From Helicobacter canis (GTDB taxonomy: Bacteria; Campylobacterota; Campylobacteria; Campylobacterales; Helicobacteraceae), in contig NZ_UGHV01000001.1 in the NCBI RefSeq assembly GCF_900451095.1, positions 1,488,001-1,552,000 on the forward strand: a stretch of DNA of 64,000 nucleotides, written 5' to 3'. This document shows, in pieces, positions 8,417-17,284 of this stretch. The notes beneath the pieces are model-generated. The model did no database searches and was not told the origin of the DNA. It saw only the letters and a list, made by a program, of their open reading frames with translations. The first letter of the stretch is position 1. Every line of letters starts with the position of its first letter. Made by a program: the position numbers and the translations under genes.

Positions 8417-8737
8417 ATGAACTCACTTCAAAAAAAGTTCGTTGCTACACTAGGGATTTTTGGCTGCGCTGTTGCGCTAAATGCTGCTGCGCCAGCAGAT
8501 ATTATTAAGACAAAGTGCCAAGCGTGCCACGGGGCAAATATGGAGAAGCAAGCTCTTGGTAAAAGCAAGATCACAAATACAATGACAGAAGAAGAGATCA
8601 AAAAGGATCTTCTAGGATATAAGGCAAAGACTTTGAATCACTTCGGTCTTGGCGCGACAATGTGGGGGCAAGCAGCAGCACTAAGCGATGAAGAAATCGA
8701 TGCGCTTGCAAAATATATCCCTACTTTGAAAAAGTAA
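8417..8737 (+). CDS. Periplasmic c-type cytochrome, c553 type
   Basis: 106 residues from the ATG at 8417, chosen because AAAGGAG lies 8 bases upstream. A signal peptide covers about residues 1-25 (VALNAAA). The haem site CQACH is at residues 34-38, and Met in GATMWGQ is a likely sixth ligand. Single-haem class I cytochromes of this size pass electrons from the bc1 complex to the terminal oxidase in the periplasm. It resembles the c553 of H. pylori in size and layout. Confidence 0.85.
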   Translation: MNSLQKKFVATLGIFGCAVALNAAAPADIIKTKCQACHGANMEKQALGKSKITNTMTEEEIKKDLLGYKAKTLNHFGLGATMWGQAAALSDEEIDALAKYIPTLKK

Positions 8738-8755
8738 GTCTTAGAAAAATAAGCA

Positions 8756-9931
8756 TTGTGTCTGCTGCTTAGCGGCGGGCGCACTTCTACTACAAATACT
8801 ACAAAGCAGACTAGATTGAGATCTCCCAAAAACACAGACAAATCCGTATCCCCACAGATAGATCCAGCACAATTACTAGACCCTACACAAGATCGCAATG
8901 ATAATGACGACAAGCTTGGACAAGATTTTTTGCGCGAGATCCAAGAAAATCCAGAAAATATCAAGCAGCTTTTAGAAGAATTTATCAACATTAGCTATCG
9001 TTATGAAAAAGATGTCAAAGATGCTAAAGCCCTGTATGAATGGCTCATAGAGACACTGCCGCAAGCTATTTGGGTCTATAATTACGATGGGAGCTTTTTC
9101 TACCGCAATACTCGCGCGATAGAGATTTCACACATAGTAGAATTGATACAAGCAAACCCCCAAGATAGCCTAGAATCCACTTTAGAAATTGAGTGCGACA
9201 AGCGGATTTTCCTTGTGCAAACAAGCTCTTTTCAAAATCGCTTGCTAATTACTGCCACAGATATTACAAGCCAAAAGCGTCAAGCCAGACTTGCTTCTAT
9301 GGGGCAGATTTCCGCGCATTTGGCACACGAGATCCGCAATCCCATAGGCTCGATGTCTTTGCTTGCAGCGACATTGCAAAAATCAGCACTACAATCACAG
9401 CTCCCCATCATCGATGAGCTGCAAAAGTCCATTTTCCGCGTGGAGCGTATCATCAAAGCAACACTGCTGTTTTCTAAAGGCATTAGTGCCAATAAGCAGC
9501 CCCTAAGAATCTGTGAGCTGCAAGATGAGCTGCAAGCCTTTGTAAAAAGTTATAGCTTTAGCAAAGACATCGCATTTCACTATGCTTTTGCCGATAAAGT
9601 TGCCTATATGGATAAGGATTTGATCTTGATCGCTTTGCAGAATTTTTTATTTAATGCCATTGATGCGATAGAAGAGGGCGATAATGAATGCGGGCAAGTA
9701 GTGCTAGAGGGCGATATTACACAGGGGGAAGTGTGCTTTTTGATCAAAGATAATGGCAAGCCCTTTGATAATCCAAACATTCTCTTTGAGCCATTTGTTA
9801 CCACCAAGCTTAAGGGTAATGGGCTAGGGCTAGCTCTGTCAAATCACATTATCCAAGCGCATTCTGGGCACATAGAGCTTAATGCCAAAGATAAGGAGTT
9901 TAGAATCTATCTCCCTAAAGTAAGTGTATAG
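8756..9931 (+). CDS. flgS: Sensor histidine kinase FlgS-like
   Basis: About 391 residues from a TTG start with no clear ribosome site, so the true start is uncertain. No membrane segment is seen. A PAS-like part (WVYNYDGSFFYRNTRAIEI) is followed by the dimerisation/phosphoacceptor box SAHLAHEIRNPIGS with the His near residue 190, and the ATPase boxes NFLFNAIDAIEEG, DNGKPFDNPNILFEPF and GNGLGLAL. In Helicobacter FlgS is a cytoplasmic kinase that activates FlgR and sigma-54 flagellar genes. Closeness to flgI and the rod-binding gene agrees with the HP0244-HP0246 group of H. pylori, though here it is on the opposite strand and separated by the cytochrome. Confidence 0.85.
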   Translation: MCLLLSGGRTSTTNTTKQTRLRSPKNTDKSVSPQIDPAQLLDPTQDRNDNDDKLGQDFLREIQENPENIKQLLEEFINISYRYEKDVKDAKALYEWLIETLPQAIWVYNYDGSFFYRNTRAIEISHIVELIQANPQDSLESTLEIECDKRIFLVQTSSFQNRLLITATDITSQKRQARLASMGQISAHLAHEIRNPIGSMSLLAATLQKSALQSQLPIIDELQKSIFRVERIIKATLLFSKGISANKQPLRICELQDELQAFVKSYSFSKDIAFHYAFADKVAYMDKDLILIALQNFLFNAIDAIEEGDNECGQVVLEGDITQGEVCFLIKDNGKPFDNPNILFEPFVTTKLKGNGLGLALSNHIIQAHSGHIELNAKDKEFRIYLPKVSV

Positions 9932-10156
9932 GCTAGCTGATTATCATAGATTGGCTTAGCTCGCTGCTTTACTTATATGCAGGCTTGCAATAACAATATG
10001 ATGAAAAAACACAATGGGCAAAAAGTGGATTCTAGGCTTTAGATGCGAGAATCTAGGATCGCATAATGAAGGGGATAAGACTAGGGCTATCAATGCAGCG
10101 TAATGCTTAATCTATAATCCTAGTCTGCCAGCCCTAAGCTTTTATAAAAACGGATT

Positions 10157-10831
10157 CTAGGCTTGCTGTGTGTTTAGCTTATATCCCACACCGCGTATGG
10201 TTTCAATCTTTTTCCCAAAGCTTCCAAGCTTATTGCGCAGGGTGTTGATATGCATATCCACAGTGCGTGTCTCTCCGCTAAGCTCATATCCCCACACAAG
10301 CTCCAAAAGCTCCTCCCTAGAAAATGTCCTATCGGGATTTTTCAGCAAGCAGGCAAGCAGATCAAATTCTTTCAAGGTGGTTTTGATCTCTTGATTGTCA
10401 AGAGTGATTGTGTGGCGTTTGGGCGATAGAGAGAGTGTATCTAGCACCAAATCCCCAAAATCATCGCCATTATAGCGGCGCAGCAAGGCGCGGATCCTAG
10501 CAAGTAGCTCTAGCGCACTAAAAGGCTTTGAGAGATAGTCATCAGCCCCTAGATCTAGACCTTTGATCTTGTCATATTCACTGCCAAGTGCGCTTAGTAT
10601 GATTACAGGTATGTCGCGTGTCTTGCTCTTTTCCCGCAGGCGTTTTAGGATACTTAAGCCATTTTCATTGGGCAGCATTAAATCAAGCACGATGAGCGCA
10701 GGCAGCTCTTTGGTCAAGCTAGCATTAAAATCTAGCGCATTATCAAAGCCCTTGGCTTCGATATTTTGGCTTGAGAGCGCGTATAGCACAAGCTCCAAAA
10801 TACTGCTATCATCTTCTAGCACATATACCAT
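10157..10831 (-). CDS. phoB: OmpR/PhoB-family response regulator, probably PhoB
   Basis: 224 residues. Receiver domain 1-115 with acidic pair near residues 6-8, phosphoacceptor Asp50 in VLDLMLP, Ser81 and Lys102 in LSKPF; then a winged-helix DNA-binding domain ending RTVDMHINTLRNKLG and TIRGVGYKL. It sits 30 bases after pstB on the same strand, so control of phosphate uptake is the natural role. No partner PhoR-like kinase lies next to it here. Confidence 0.85.
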   Translation of the reverse strand: MVYVLEDDSSILELVLYALSSQNIEAKGFDNALDFNASLTKELPALIVLDLMLPNENGLSILKRLREKSKTRDIPVIILSALGSEYDKIKGLDLGADDYLSKPFSALELLARIRALLRRYNGDDFGDLVLDTLSLSPKRHTITLDNQEIKTTLKEFDLLACLLKNPDRTFSREELLELVWGYELSGETRTVDMHINTLRNKLGSFGKKIETIRGVGYKLNTQQA

Positions 10832-10861
10832 ATAAGTCCTTATCGCAAATCTTGTGAGATT

Positions 10862-11644
10862 TTACCCAAATCTTCCGCCGATGTAATCTTTAGTGCGCTT
10901 GTCTTTGGGGCTATTAAACATCGCATAAGTTGTGTCAAACTCCACCACTTCTCCAAGCAAGAAAAACGCTGTTTTATCCGAGATTCTAGCGGCTTGCTGC
11001 ATATTGTGCGTAACGATTACTATGGTGTATTTTTGCTTCAGCTCACTGACTAGCTCCTCGATCTTTAGCGTAGAGATGGGGTCTAGTGCGCTTGTAGGCT
11101 CGTCCATTAGTAGCACTTCTGGATTGACAGCAAGGGCGCGTGCGATACAGAGTCGCTGCTGCTGCCCACCACTTAGCCCAAGGGCAGATTTTTTTAAGCG
11201 GTCTTTAAGCTCTTTCCACAAAGCCGCACCTTTTAAGCACCGCTCCACTATTTCATCAAGCTCGGCTTTTTTCTTTATGCCGTGGGTTTTGGGACCGAAA
11301 GTGATGTTGTCATATACGCTCATAGGGAAAGGATTTGGCTTTTGAAACACCATCCCCACGCGCTTGCGCAGGATATTGACATTGTAGTCTTTGTAAATAT
11401 CCTTGCCCTCAAGCAAGATTTTGCCACTTACTTGACAATCAGTTACTAAGTCATTCATACGATTTAAGCAGCGCAGAAGGCTAGATTTGCCGCAACCACT
11501 TGGACCGATAAAGGCACTTACTTCATTTTTGAGCAAGTTGAGATTGATGTTTTTAAGCGCGTGGAAGTCCCCATAGTGGAGATTCATACCTTTTAGCGTG
11601 AAAATATCTTTTGATTTTGGGGCTTGAGACTTGGCGTTTTGCAT
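10862..11644 (-). CDS. pstB: Phosphate ABC transporter ATP-binding protein PstB
   Basis: 260 residues. Walker [10 protein letters not shown], the Q loop, the signature [15 protein letters not shown] and Walker [14 protein letters not shown] are intact, as is the PstB-typical MNDLVTDC part. Hydrolyses ATP to drive phosphate import through PstA/PstC. It starts 18 bases after pstA with a proper ribosome site. Confidence 0.95.
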   Translation of the reverse strand: MQNAKSQAPKSKDIFTLKGMNLHYGDFHALKNINLNLLKNEVSAFIGPSGCGKSSLLRCLNRMNDLVTDCQVSGKILLEGKDIYKDYNVNILRKRVGMVFQKPNPFPMSVYDNITFGPKTHGIKKKAELDEIVERCLKGAALWKELKDRLKKSALGLSGGQQQRLCIARALAVNPEVLLMDEPTSALDPISTLKIEELVSELKQKYTIVIVTHNMQQAARISDKTAFFLLGEVVEFDTTYAMFNSPKDKRTKDYIGGRFG

Positions 11645-11662
11645 TATTGCTCCTTGGTGTTG

Positions 11663-12580
11663 TTATGCTGGCATAGGCGGGCTAAACTTTTTAGCGACAA
11701 AGTTTGATAAGAGATTTAGAGCTATGACCACGAGCAAGATTACCACCGCACTTGCGGCGGCTTGATTGATATAAAGCCCTTCATTAAGTAATTGATACAA
11801 ATGCACACTAAGTGTCCGCCCAGAATCCATAGCTACCGCCACTTGCGCCACACTCCCTGATGTATAGAGCAGCGCAGCACTCTCGCTGATGATGCGCCCT
11901 ATGGATAAAATCACCCCAGATAGCACGCCGCTTACCGCACAAGGCAGGATAATGCGAAATAACACCACAAGTTTTGGCGCACCAAGCCCAAAGCCCGCTT
12001 CTTTGTAAGTCTCTGGCACGCATTTTAGGGCTTCTTGGGTGTTGCGCAAGATCAGCGGCAGCACCATAATGCTTAGGGTAAAAGCCCCTGCTAGCATAGT
12101 GAAAGTATTATCAAACACATAGATGACAAAAACAATGAAGCCAAACAGCCCATATACGATAGATGGAATCCCAGCCAATGTTTCTGAAGCCATATTGATC
12201 GTGCCAACAAACCACGAATCAGGCTTGGCGTATTCTTGTAGGTAGATTGCTCCTAGAATGGCGATGGGCGCGGAGCAGAGTAGGGATATGACCACGATTA
12301 TAATGGTATTGATGATAGCTGGGAGCATAGAGACATTTTCTGTGGTGTATTTCCACTCAAAAAGCGTGGCATTTAAATGCGGCAGCCCACTATACAGGAT
12401 ATAGCCCACGATAAGCGCAAAGACAGCGATCGTAAGTGTGATGGCTATATACACACTTACTCGCAGGATAAGTGATAAGAGATCATTGTGGGCTGTGGTG
12501 CCACGCGTTTGTGTCGCTTGCTTTTGGGGCTTTAGCTTTGCTTGCTTGCTTGGTAGCTTTGTGGTATGAGCTTTTGCCAT
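11663..12580 (-). CDS. pstA: Phosphate ABC transporter permease PstA
   Basis: 305 residues, with about six membrane segments and the permease EAA-type loop (ALKCVPETYKEAGFGLGAPK). The N-terminal 35 residues are hydrophilic and lysine-rich. PstA works as a heterodimer with PstC; no pstC or pstS lies upstream, where metK starts on the other strand. The partner must be elsewhere in the genome or missing. Confidence 0.9.
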   Translation of the reverse strand: MAKAHTTKLPSKQAKLKPQKQATQTRGTTAHNDLLSLILRVSVYIAITLTIAVFALIVGYILYSGLPHLNATLFEWKYTTENVSMLPAIINTIIIVVISLLCSAPIAILGAIYLQEYAKPDSWFVGTINMASETLAGIPSIVYGLFGFIVFVIYVFDNTFTMLAGAFTLSIMVLPLILRNTQEALKCVPETYKEAGFGLGAPKLVVLFRIILPCAVSGVLSGVILSIGRIISESAALLYTSGSVAQVAVAMDSGRTLSVHLYQLLNEGLYINQAAASAVVILLVVIALNLLSNFVAKKFSPPMPA

Positions 12581-12613
12581 AGTGTCCCTTGAGTATTAAA
12601 GAATCTAGCTAGG

Positions 12614-12667
12614 ATTATAAAGTGAGTATGTAAAAGCCTTTCACCACATTGTAAAGGCTTTGTAAAA
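12614..12667 (-). promoter_or_regulatory. Promoter and possible PhoB-type direct repeats before pstA
   Basis: On the minus strand a perfect TATAAT lies at 12614-12619. Upstream are TTTACA-type repeats: TTTTACA (12661-12667) and CTTTACA (12650-12656), 11 bases apart as in Pho boxes, and CTTTTACA at 12630-12637 near the -35 position. The sequence does not match the E. coli box, so the operator role is a guess. Confidence 0.4.
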
Positions 12668-12807
12668 TGCCTATAACTCCACGCAGATACGGAAACATTT
12701 AGAAATCGACCACGCGCAATGTATGTCAAAAATCACTAAACATATATTGTGTTTAACAATTTTTGCTAGTATTCCATCTCCAAAATCTCAAAACACAAGG
12801 TGAGTTT

Positions 12808-13968
12808 ATGAAAAAATCGTTTCTCTTCACTTCAGAATCTGTAACAGAAGGACACCCAGATAAAATGGCAGACCAAATCAGTGATGCGGTGCTTGACTAC
12901 ATCATTGAGCGAGATAAAAATGCACGGGTAGCGTGTGAGACGCTTGTAAGCAATGGCTTTTGTGTCATCGCTGGGGAGCTAAAGACAAGCGTATATGCCC
13001 CTATGCAAGAAATTGCTAGAAAAGTCGTGCAAGAAATCGGCTACACAGATGCGCTCTATGGCTTTGACTACCGCAGTGCAGCGGTGCTAAATGGCATTGG
13101 CGAGCAAAGCCCGGATATCAATCAAGGCGTGGATAGAGCCGATGGCGAGATAGGTGCTGGCGATCAAGGGCTTATGTTTGGCTATGCGTGTCGTGAGACG
13201 CCCTCTCTTATGCCTTTGCCTATTTGGCTTTCACACCGCATTACAGAAGGCTTAGCAACAAAACGCAAAGATGGCACACTGCCTTTTTTGCGCCCAGATG
13301 GCAAATCTCAAGTTACCGTGCGTTATGAAGATGGCAAGCCTGTAGGCATTGATACAATCGTTATATCAACGCAGCACAGTCCAGAGACACAGCAAACACA
13401 TTTGAAAGACGCAGTCATTGAAGAAATCGTGCAAAAGGTGATCCCACAAGAATATCTCAACGATAATATTCGTTATTTTGTCAATCCCACAGGCAAATTT
13501 GTCATCGGCGGACCACAAGGCGATGCAGGGCTAACCGGGCGTAAAATCATCGTGGATACTTATGGCGGGAGCTGTCCGCACGGAGGCGGGGCATTTAGCG
13601 GGAAAGATCCTAGCAAGGTAGATAGAAGTGCGGCGTATGCAGCTCGCTATGTAGCTAAGAATCTTGTAGCAAGTGGCGTGTGTGATAAAGCAGTCGTGCA
13701 AGTAGCCTATGCTATCGGCGTGGTAGAGCCTATATCAATCCTTGTAGATACGCAAGGCACAGGCAAAGTAGAAGACTCCGTGCTGACAGAGTGCGTGAAA
13801 AAGGTCTTTAGACTTACGCCTAAAGGCATTATAGAATCACTTGATTTGCTTCGCCCTATTTATCGCAAAACTGCAGCGTATGGACACTTTGGGCGAGAAT
13901 TGCCTGAATTTTCTTGGGAGAAAACTGATAAGGTTGAAGCGATTAAAGATTTCTGTGGAGTGAAGTAG
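12808..13968 (+). CDS. metK: S-adenosylmethionine synthetase
   Basis: 386 residues from the ATG at 12808. Conserved parts [45 protein letters not shown] and [19 protein letters not shown] are all present. Makes SAM from ATP and methionine in the cytoplasm, the donor for the many methyltransferases of this window. An extended -10 (TGCTAGTAT) lies just upstream; no riboswitch-like fold was recognised. Confidence 0.97.
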   Translation: MKKSFLFTSESVTEGHPDKMADQISDAVLDYIIERDKNARVACETLVSNGFCVIAGELKTSVYAPMQEIARKVVQEIGYTDALYGFDYRSAAVLNGIGEQSPDINQGVDRADGEIGAGDQGLMFGYACRETPSLMPLPIWLSHRITEGLATKRKDGTLPFLRPDGKSQVTVRYEDGKPVGIDTIVISTQHSPETQQTHLKDAVIEEIVQKVIPQEYLNDNIRYFVNPTGKFVIGGPQGDAGLTGRKIIVDTYGGSCPHGGGAFSGKDPSKVDRSAAYAARYVAKNLVASGVCDKAVVQVAYAIGVVEPISILVDTQGTGKVEDSVLTECVKKVFRLTPKGIIESLDLLRPIYRKTAAYGHFGRELPEFSWEKTDKVEAIKDFCGVK

Positions 13969-14049
13969 TAAGCCCTAGAATCCGGTTTTGAGCATTGTTT
14001 GTTGGCTACTAAAGAATTTAGGCTGTCTTGCTTCTAAAGAACTTGCATT

Positions 14050-14118
14050 GCTTGCTTTCTAAAGAAGCTTCGCTGCGCTTGCTTTGCCGTGTCGCCGTTG
14101 TCAGCTCGCAATGACAGG
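14050..14118. repeat. Palindromic repeat remnants downstream of metK
   Basis: A TTTCTAAAGAAGC unit (also near 21300, 21600 and 21780) is followed by a half unit ending CTCGCAATGAC. The 13969-14124 stretch has no gene. Confidence 0.65.
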
Positions 14119-14124
14119 GGATTA

Positions 14125-14204
14125 GCTCTTTGTATGGTATGTATCTCATCATCGCTTAGGTTGTAGAGTGTATAGACTAAAGAGTCAATTTTGGATTCTA
14201 GCTC
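14125..14204 (-). repeat. Methylase 3'-end copy E
   Basis: Minus strand reads ELESKIDSLVYTLYNLSDDEIHTI, a variant of the last residues of the methylase encoded at 17285-21274. Upstream it also keeps the AIHK palindrome-derived codons of that gene, interrupted by one stop. Confidence 0.8.
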
Positions 14205-14213
14205 TTTTTACTT

Positions 14214-14292
14214 ATGGATTGCTTCGGCTACGCCTCGCAATGACGGAGAAAAGCGTTTTACTTGTCATTGCGAACGCAGTGAAGCAATCCAT
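14214..14292. repeat. Composite palindromic element
   Basis: A unit GGATTGCTTC...CGCAATGAC and an inverted unit GTCATTGCG...GAAGCAATCC lie head to head around a 19-base spacer, so the whole can fold on itself. Confidence 0.8.
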
Positions 14293-14306
14293 ACTAGAAT
14301 CCACTT

Positions 14307-14390
14307 TTACTCCTTTTCTATTGTTTCTATCTCATCGTTTGTGAGATTGTAGAGTGTATAGACTAGGCTGTCAATTTTGGATTCTAGCTT
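14307..14390 (-). repeat. Methylase 3'-end copy D
   Basis: Minus strand reads KLESKIDSLVYTLYNL then TNDEIETIEKE and stop. It begins 11 bases beyond the toxin stop at 14401. Confidence 0.85.
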
Positions 14391-14400
14391 TTGTAACTTA

Positions 14401-14679
14401 CTACTTTTTAAATAATTTGCTATGGCTTCCCACACGCAAGGCGTTAAGCTGCAAAGTATCATCACATAGCTCATAGATTAGCAATAAATCTAGCTTAATA
14501 TGACGCTCTCTAAAGCCCTGCAAGTTTCCACTTAACGCGTGGTCTTTGTGCTTTGGCTCTAGTGTCGCACCTGTGGTTAGCTTATCTATAAGCGCGTCAG
14601 TCAAATCTTTGTCTTTTGTTTGCAGCTTTTTGTAGTCTTTGATAAAGCTTTTTGTGAAATTGACATTATAGCTCGCCAT
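14401..14679 (-). CDS. RelE/YafQ-family toxin (TA pair 1)
   Basis: 92 residues from the ATG at 14679 inside the antitoxin's last codons. The core (TKSFIKDYKKLQTKDKDLTDALIDKL, LEPKHKDHALSGNLQGFRERHIKLDLLLIYEL, LRVGSHSKLFKK) is that of YafQ-type mRNA interferases, which cut mRNA in the ribosome A site. Overlap with the antitoxin by 14 bases indicates a coupled pair. It resembles the toxin of pair 3. Confidence 0.85.
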   Translation of the reverse strand: MASYNVNFTKSFIKDYKKLQTKDKDLTDALIDKLTTGATLEPKHKDHALSGNLQGFRERHIKLDLLLIYELCDDTLQLNALRVGSHSKLFKK

Positions 14680-14893
14680 TATCGATCGCCTTCCTAAACT
14701 CAGCCACATTGGTGTAAGTCTTTAGCGTGCCTGCTGCTCTCTCTTTTTCAAGCTCTGCTTTTGCCTTTAGAATCTCTTTTTCAAATTTTGTAAGCTTTGG
14801 CTTTTGCACCTTGCATTTTGCGTTATCAATCTTTGCTAGACTTTTTATCGCGGTGTAAAGCTCTTTGCTGGCGTTTTCTATAGTGATTGTCAT
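14666..14893 (-). CDS. Antitoxin of TA pair 1, RelB/DinJ-like
   Basis: 75 residues, MTITIENASKELYTAIKSLAKI at the start, a lysine- and glutamate-rich helix in the middle, and a C-terminal stretch that would bind the toxin. Similar in layout to antitoxin 3. The 60-base leader, with TGC-TAGAAT as extended -10 (14925-14933) and AAGGAAGAG before the start, is nearly the same as that of pair 3. Confidence 0.75.
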   Translation of the reverse strand: MTITIENASKELYTAIKSLAKIDNAKCKVQKPKLTKFEKEILKAKAELEKERAAGTLKTYTNVAEFRKAIDNGEL

Positions 14894-14941
14894 TGGCTCT
14901 TCCTTATCGTTTTGTGTGGCTTAGATTCTAGCATTAGTTTT

Positions 14942-15028
14942 CTATGTTTTGGAATCTATGGTTGCGATTTCATCATAGCTTAGGTTGTAGAGTGTATAGA
15001 CTAAAGAGTCAATTTTGGATTCTAGCTT
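14942..15028 (-). repeat. Methylase 3'-end copy C
   Basis: 87 bases; the minus strand reads KLESKIDSLVYTLYNL, then SYDEIATIDSKT and stop, open throughout. Confidence 0.85.
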
Positions 15029-15063
15029 GTGTGCGTTGCGAGCGTTATTTTCTGCGTGGCAAT

Positions 15064-15363
15064 CTATAAGCCTTTGTAGGTGTTTTCATCTCTTTTGGCT
15101 ACTTTGATAATTTGGATAACTTGAAAAGTATCATTTTTGACAATGCCGATAATCCTATAATCCCCAAGTCTCCAGCGGTAGCGATTGTCATTGAAGCCTT
15201 GTAAATGCTTTGCATTTGGTAGGGTGCAAGGATTTTCGCAAGTTGCCAAGCTTTCGTTGAGAAAAATATCTATTTTTACAAATTCTCTCGGTGCTGATTT
15301 TGCTAATTTTTTTAAAAATTTAATAACTTTCTTTTCGTATGCAATGTTATAGCTCATTGCCAT
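15064..15363 (-). CDS. RelE/ParE-family toxin (TA pair 2)
   Basis: 99 residues: KVIKFLKKLAKSAPREFVKIDIFLNE, NAKHLQGFNDNRYRWRLGDYRIIG, IIKVAKRDENTYKGL. The WRLGDYRII motif and C-terminal basic/aromatic end are typical of RelE-type toxins. Starts within the antitoxin's 3' end (17-base overlap). Distinct in sequence from toxins 1 and 3. Confidence 0.85.
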   Translation of the reverse strand: MAMSYNIAYEKKVIKFLKKLAKSAPREFVKIDIFLNESLATCENPCTLPNAKHLQGFNDNRYRWRLGDYRIIGIVKNDTFQVIQIIKVAKRDENTYKGL

Positions 15364-15658
15364 AATCCCTGCTTATCTCTTGCTCTATTTCTATTTTTAA
15401 TCGCTCTTGCTCTTGTTTTGACATTTGACTTTTTAGTTCATTTGCGATTTTGTCAAGCCCAGATTGCTCTCGTGTAGCAAATTCATATTTTGGAGAATCT
15501 AAACTCTCCTTCATTTTTGATTTTAGGAATTTAATAAGCTCTTTATTGGCATTTAAATCTGCTTTGATTTTCTGCTCCTTTTTTTCTGCATTTAGGAGAG
15601 AGTTTAGAAGCTGCCGCCTGCTCATATTCGCATATTTGTCATAGTTTGTTGCAATCAT
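15347..15658 (-). CDS. Antitoxin-position protein of TA pair 2
   Basis: 103 residues, nearly all charged and helical (probable coiled coil from residue 20 to 55), with RRQLLNSLLNAEKKEQKIKA and a C-terminal EIEQEISRDYGNEL. No known DNA-binding domain recognised. Its role as antitoxin rests on position and overlap with the toxin gene. Confidence 0.65.
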   Translation of the reverse strand: MIATNYDKYANMSRRQLLNSLLNAEKKEQKIKADLNANKELIKFLKSKMKESLDSPKYEFATREQSGLDKIANELKSQMSKQEQERLKIEIEQEISRDYGNEL

Positions 15659-15759
15659 ATCTACCCCTTTCCGCTTCTTTTATTATTATTGAGCTTACGA
15701 AATATAGCAAATTATAGAAAATAACCATTAGCCTAGTTAAGAGAATTCACTTGTTTTTT

Positions 15760-15839
15760 ATGGATTGCTTCAGCCCTAAAGGGCTTCGCAATGACTGGGA
15801 AAGGGGGGTGGTCATTAGCAACGCAGTGAAGCAATCCAT
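15760..15839. repeat. Composite palindromic element
   Basis: Head-to-head units as at 14214-14292: GGATTGCTTC...CGCAATGAC and GTCATTAGC...GAAGCAATCC. The 15659-15996 stretch holds this element, a CTAGAATCCACTT motif and no gene. Confidence 0.8.
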
Positions 15840-15996
15840 ACTAGAATCCACTTCCCCAAACAATTAAAGCAACTTTAAGGCGTAGGTATCTATAATCGCC
15901 CCCATACTTTCTAGAGATAGAAAGCATCGGCTTACTTGTATAAGGTAAGTTTCCCTGTCTTAGAGCAGGGGTTACTCACTTCTTTTAGTGCTGCCC

Positions 15997-16406
15997 TTAG
16001 TCTTTTCCTATGATATTTTCCTTTACTTTATGCTTTATCAGTGTGAATTCTTTAGTATCCACATTTGCAAGTAGCCTTTCTACCCTTTTGCTATCAAATA
16101 CCCTTATTTGCCCAAGTAGTGCGACTTGTAGCTTCCCCTTGCTATCGGCAAATTTATGATAGAGTTTGCCGCTTTTGCCTTTAGTTTTACTGCTAAGGGG
16201 GACTCCCAAAAACAGCTGATTATAAAAACATTTAGCACAAGCACAGGGCGCGTGAAAGTGGAGTCCTTGCCATAGACTTCACTGCCTACATTCTGCCCTA
16301 TGGATACCCAATAGATTCTGCGTGGTTGTATGTTTTTGGCGTGTGTTTTGCTATGGATAGATTGCTTTGTAGTATTCCATAGCTCAAATCTTGCATTATC
16401 ATTCAC
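15997..16406 (-). pseudogene. MazF/PemK-family toxin broken by one frameshift
   Basis: The N-terminal part (from 16406) contains RRIYWVSIGQNVGSEVYGKD and TRPVLVLNVF; the rest continues in another frame as LFLGVPLSSKTKGKSGKLYHKF and ALLGQIRVFDSKRVERLL, together the full MazF fold. The break is at about 16220-16230 and a single missing base would explain it. No antitoxin gene is seen next to it. MazF toxins cut mRNA at short sites; this copy should be inactive unless the frame is restored. Confidence 0.75.
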
Positions 16407-16453
16407 TGCGTGTCTCCTGCACTGCTTTAAGGCGTGATTCTAGCATTAGTTTT

Positions 16454-16540
16454 CTATGTTTTGGATTCTATTATTTCTATCTCATCGTTTGTGAGATTGT
16501 AGAGTGTATAAACTAAAGAGTCAATTTTGGATTCTAGCTC
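16454..16540 (-). repeat. Methylase 3'-end copy B
   Basis: 87 bases; the minus strand reads ELESKIDSLVYTLYNL, then TNDEIEIIESKT and stop. Further codons upstream are palindrome-derived (VDCHA...KARND), as in the full methylase. Confidence 0.85.
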
Positions 16541-16560
16541 GGCGGTGTCGGTGGTTTTGC

Positions 16561-16713
16561 TGTCATTGCGAGCTTTGGCGTAAAGCAAAGCGTGGCAATC
16601 CACTTTCACACTAGAATCCGCTTTTGGTTTGTGGATTGCCGCGCGGTGCAAGCACCGCTCGCAATGACGGGGAAAGCGTTTTATTTGTCATTAGCAACGC
16701 TGAAGCAATCCAT
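16561..16713. repeat. Three palindromic units between toxin 3 and tail copy B
   Basis: Units at 16561-16602, 16631-16668 and 16687-16713 in alternating orientation, separated by CTAGAATCC(A/G)CTTTT motifs. Confidence 0.75.
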
Positions 16714-16740
16714 ACTAGAATCCACTTTTGCCTTTAGGGT

Positions 16741-17025
16741 CTATTTTTTAAACAGCTCACTATGGCTGCCTATGCGTATGCAAGAGAGTAGCAATGCTTC
16801 TTTATCTTTTTTATACACGAGTAGCAAATCTGGCATTATATGGCACTCTCTATATCCACTATAATTGCCGATAAGCTTATGGTCTTTGTGCTTTGGCTCC
16901 AGGGGTAGGTCATAGAGCAGGCGATTTATCAGCGATTTTGCTTGTAGCTTTTGGGCTTGGGAGAGCTTTTTATACTGCTTTTCAAATCTACTTGATGTTT
17001 CTAGCTCATATTTTGGGCTATCCAT
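16741..17025 (-). CDS. RelE/YafQ-family toxin (TA pair 3)
   Basis: 94 residues from the ATG at 17025 (MDSPKYELETSSRFEKQYKKL), which overlaps the antitoxin by 8 bases; the open frame further upstream is antisense to sense codons of the antitoxin and not used. LEPKHKDHKLIGNYSGYRECHIMPDLLLVYKK and CIRIGSHSELFKK give the YafQ-type core, with the C-terminal His-Ser-x-Leu-Phe seen also in toxin 1. Confidence 0.85.
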   Translation of the reverse strand: MDSPKYELETSSRFEKQYKKLSQAQKLQAKSLINRLLYDLPLEPKHKDHKLIGNYSGYRECHIMPDLLLVYKKDKEALLLSCIRIGSHSELFKK

Positions 17026-17236
17026 TAGCTTGCATAGCCCTTTCAAACTCTGCAAGGCTTTTGTATCGCTTTGTCTTACCCTCTCTTTGCTCTGCTTCAA
17101 ACTCGGCGATAGCTTCTTGTATCTCTGCCTTTTGCATATCATCGTGCTGTGCGATGATTATGGCATTTGTGTTTTTCACTAGCTCGGTATAGGCTGGCAG
17201 AAACTCATCTTTGATATTTTCTATAATCAGCGTCAT
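17018..17236 (-). CDS. Antitoxin of TA pair 3, RelB-like
   Basis: 72 residues: MTLIIENIKDEFLPAYTELVKN, then a glutamate- and lysine-rich helix (QEAIAEFEAEQREGKTKRYKS). The leader carries TGC-TACAAT as extended -10 (17268-17276). It starts 49 bases after the methylase stop, so it may also be read from that operon. Confidence 0.75.
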   Translation of the reverse strand: MTLIIENIKDEFLPAYTELVKNTNAIIIAQHDDMQKAEIQEAIAEFEAEQREGKTKRYKSLAEFERAMQANG

Positions 17237-17284
17237 AGGCTCTTCCTTATCGTTTTGTGTGGCTTAGATTGTAGCATTAGTTTT

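Noticed and set aside
12532..12729. 65-codon frame before pstA
   Set aside because: Covers the pstA promoter region and start, with no coding look.
12729..12807. SAM riboswitch before metK
   Set aside because: No paired helices or conserved core seen in the short leader.
16454..16651. Separate small gene
   Set aside because: Its residues are palindrome-derived codons followed by a copy of the methylase tail, with no ribosome site.
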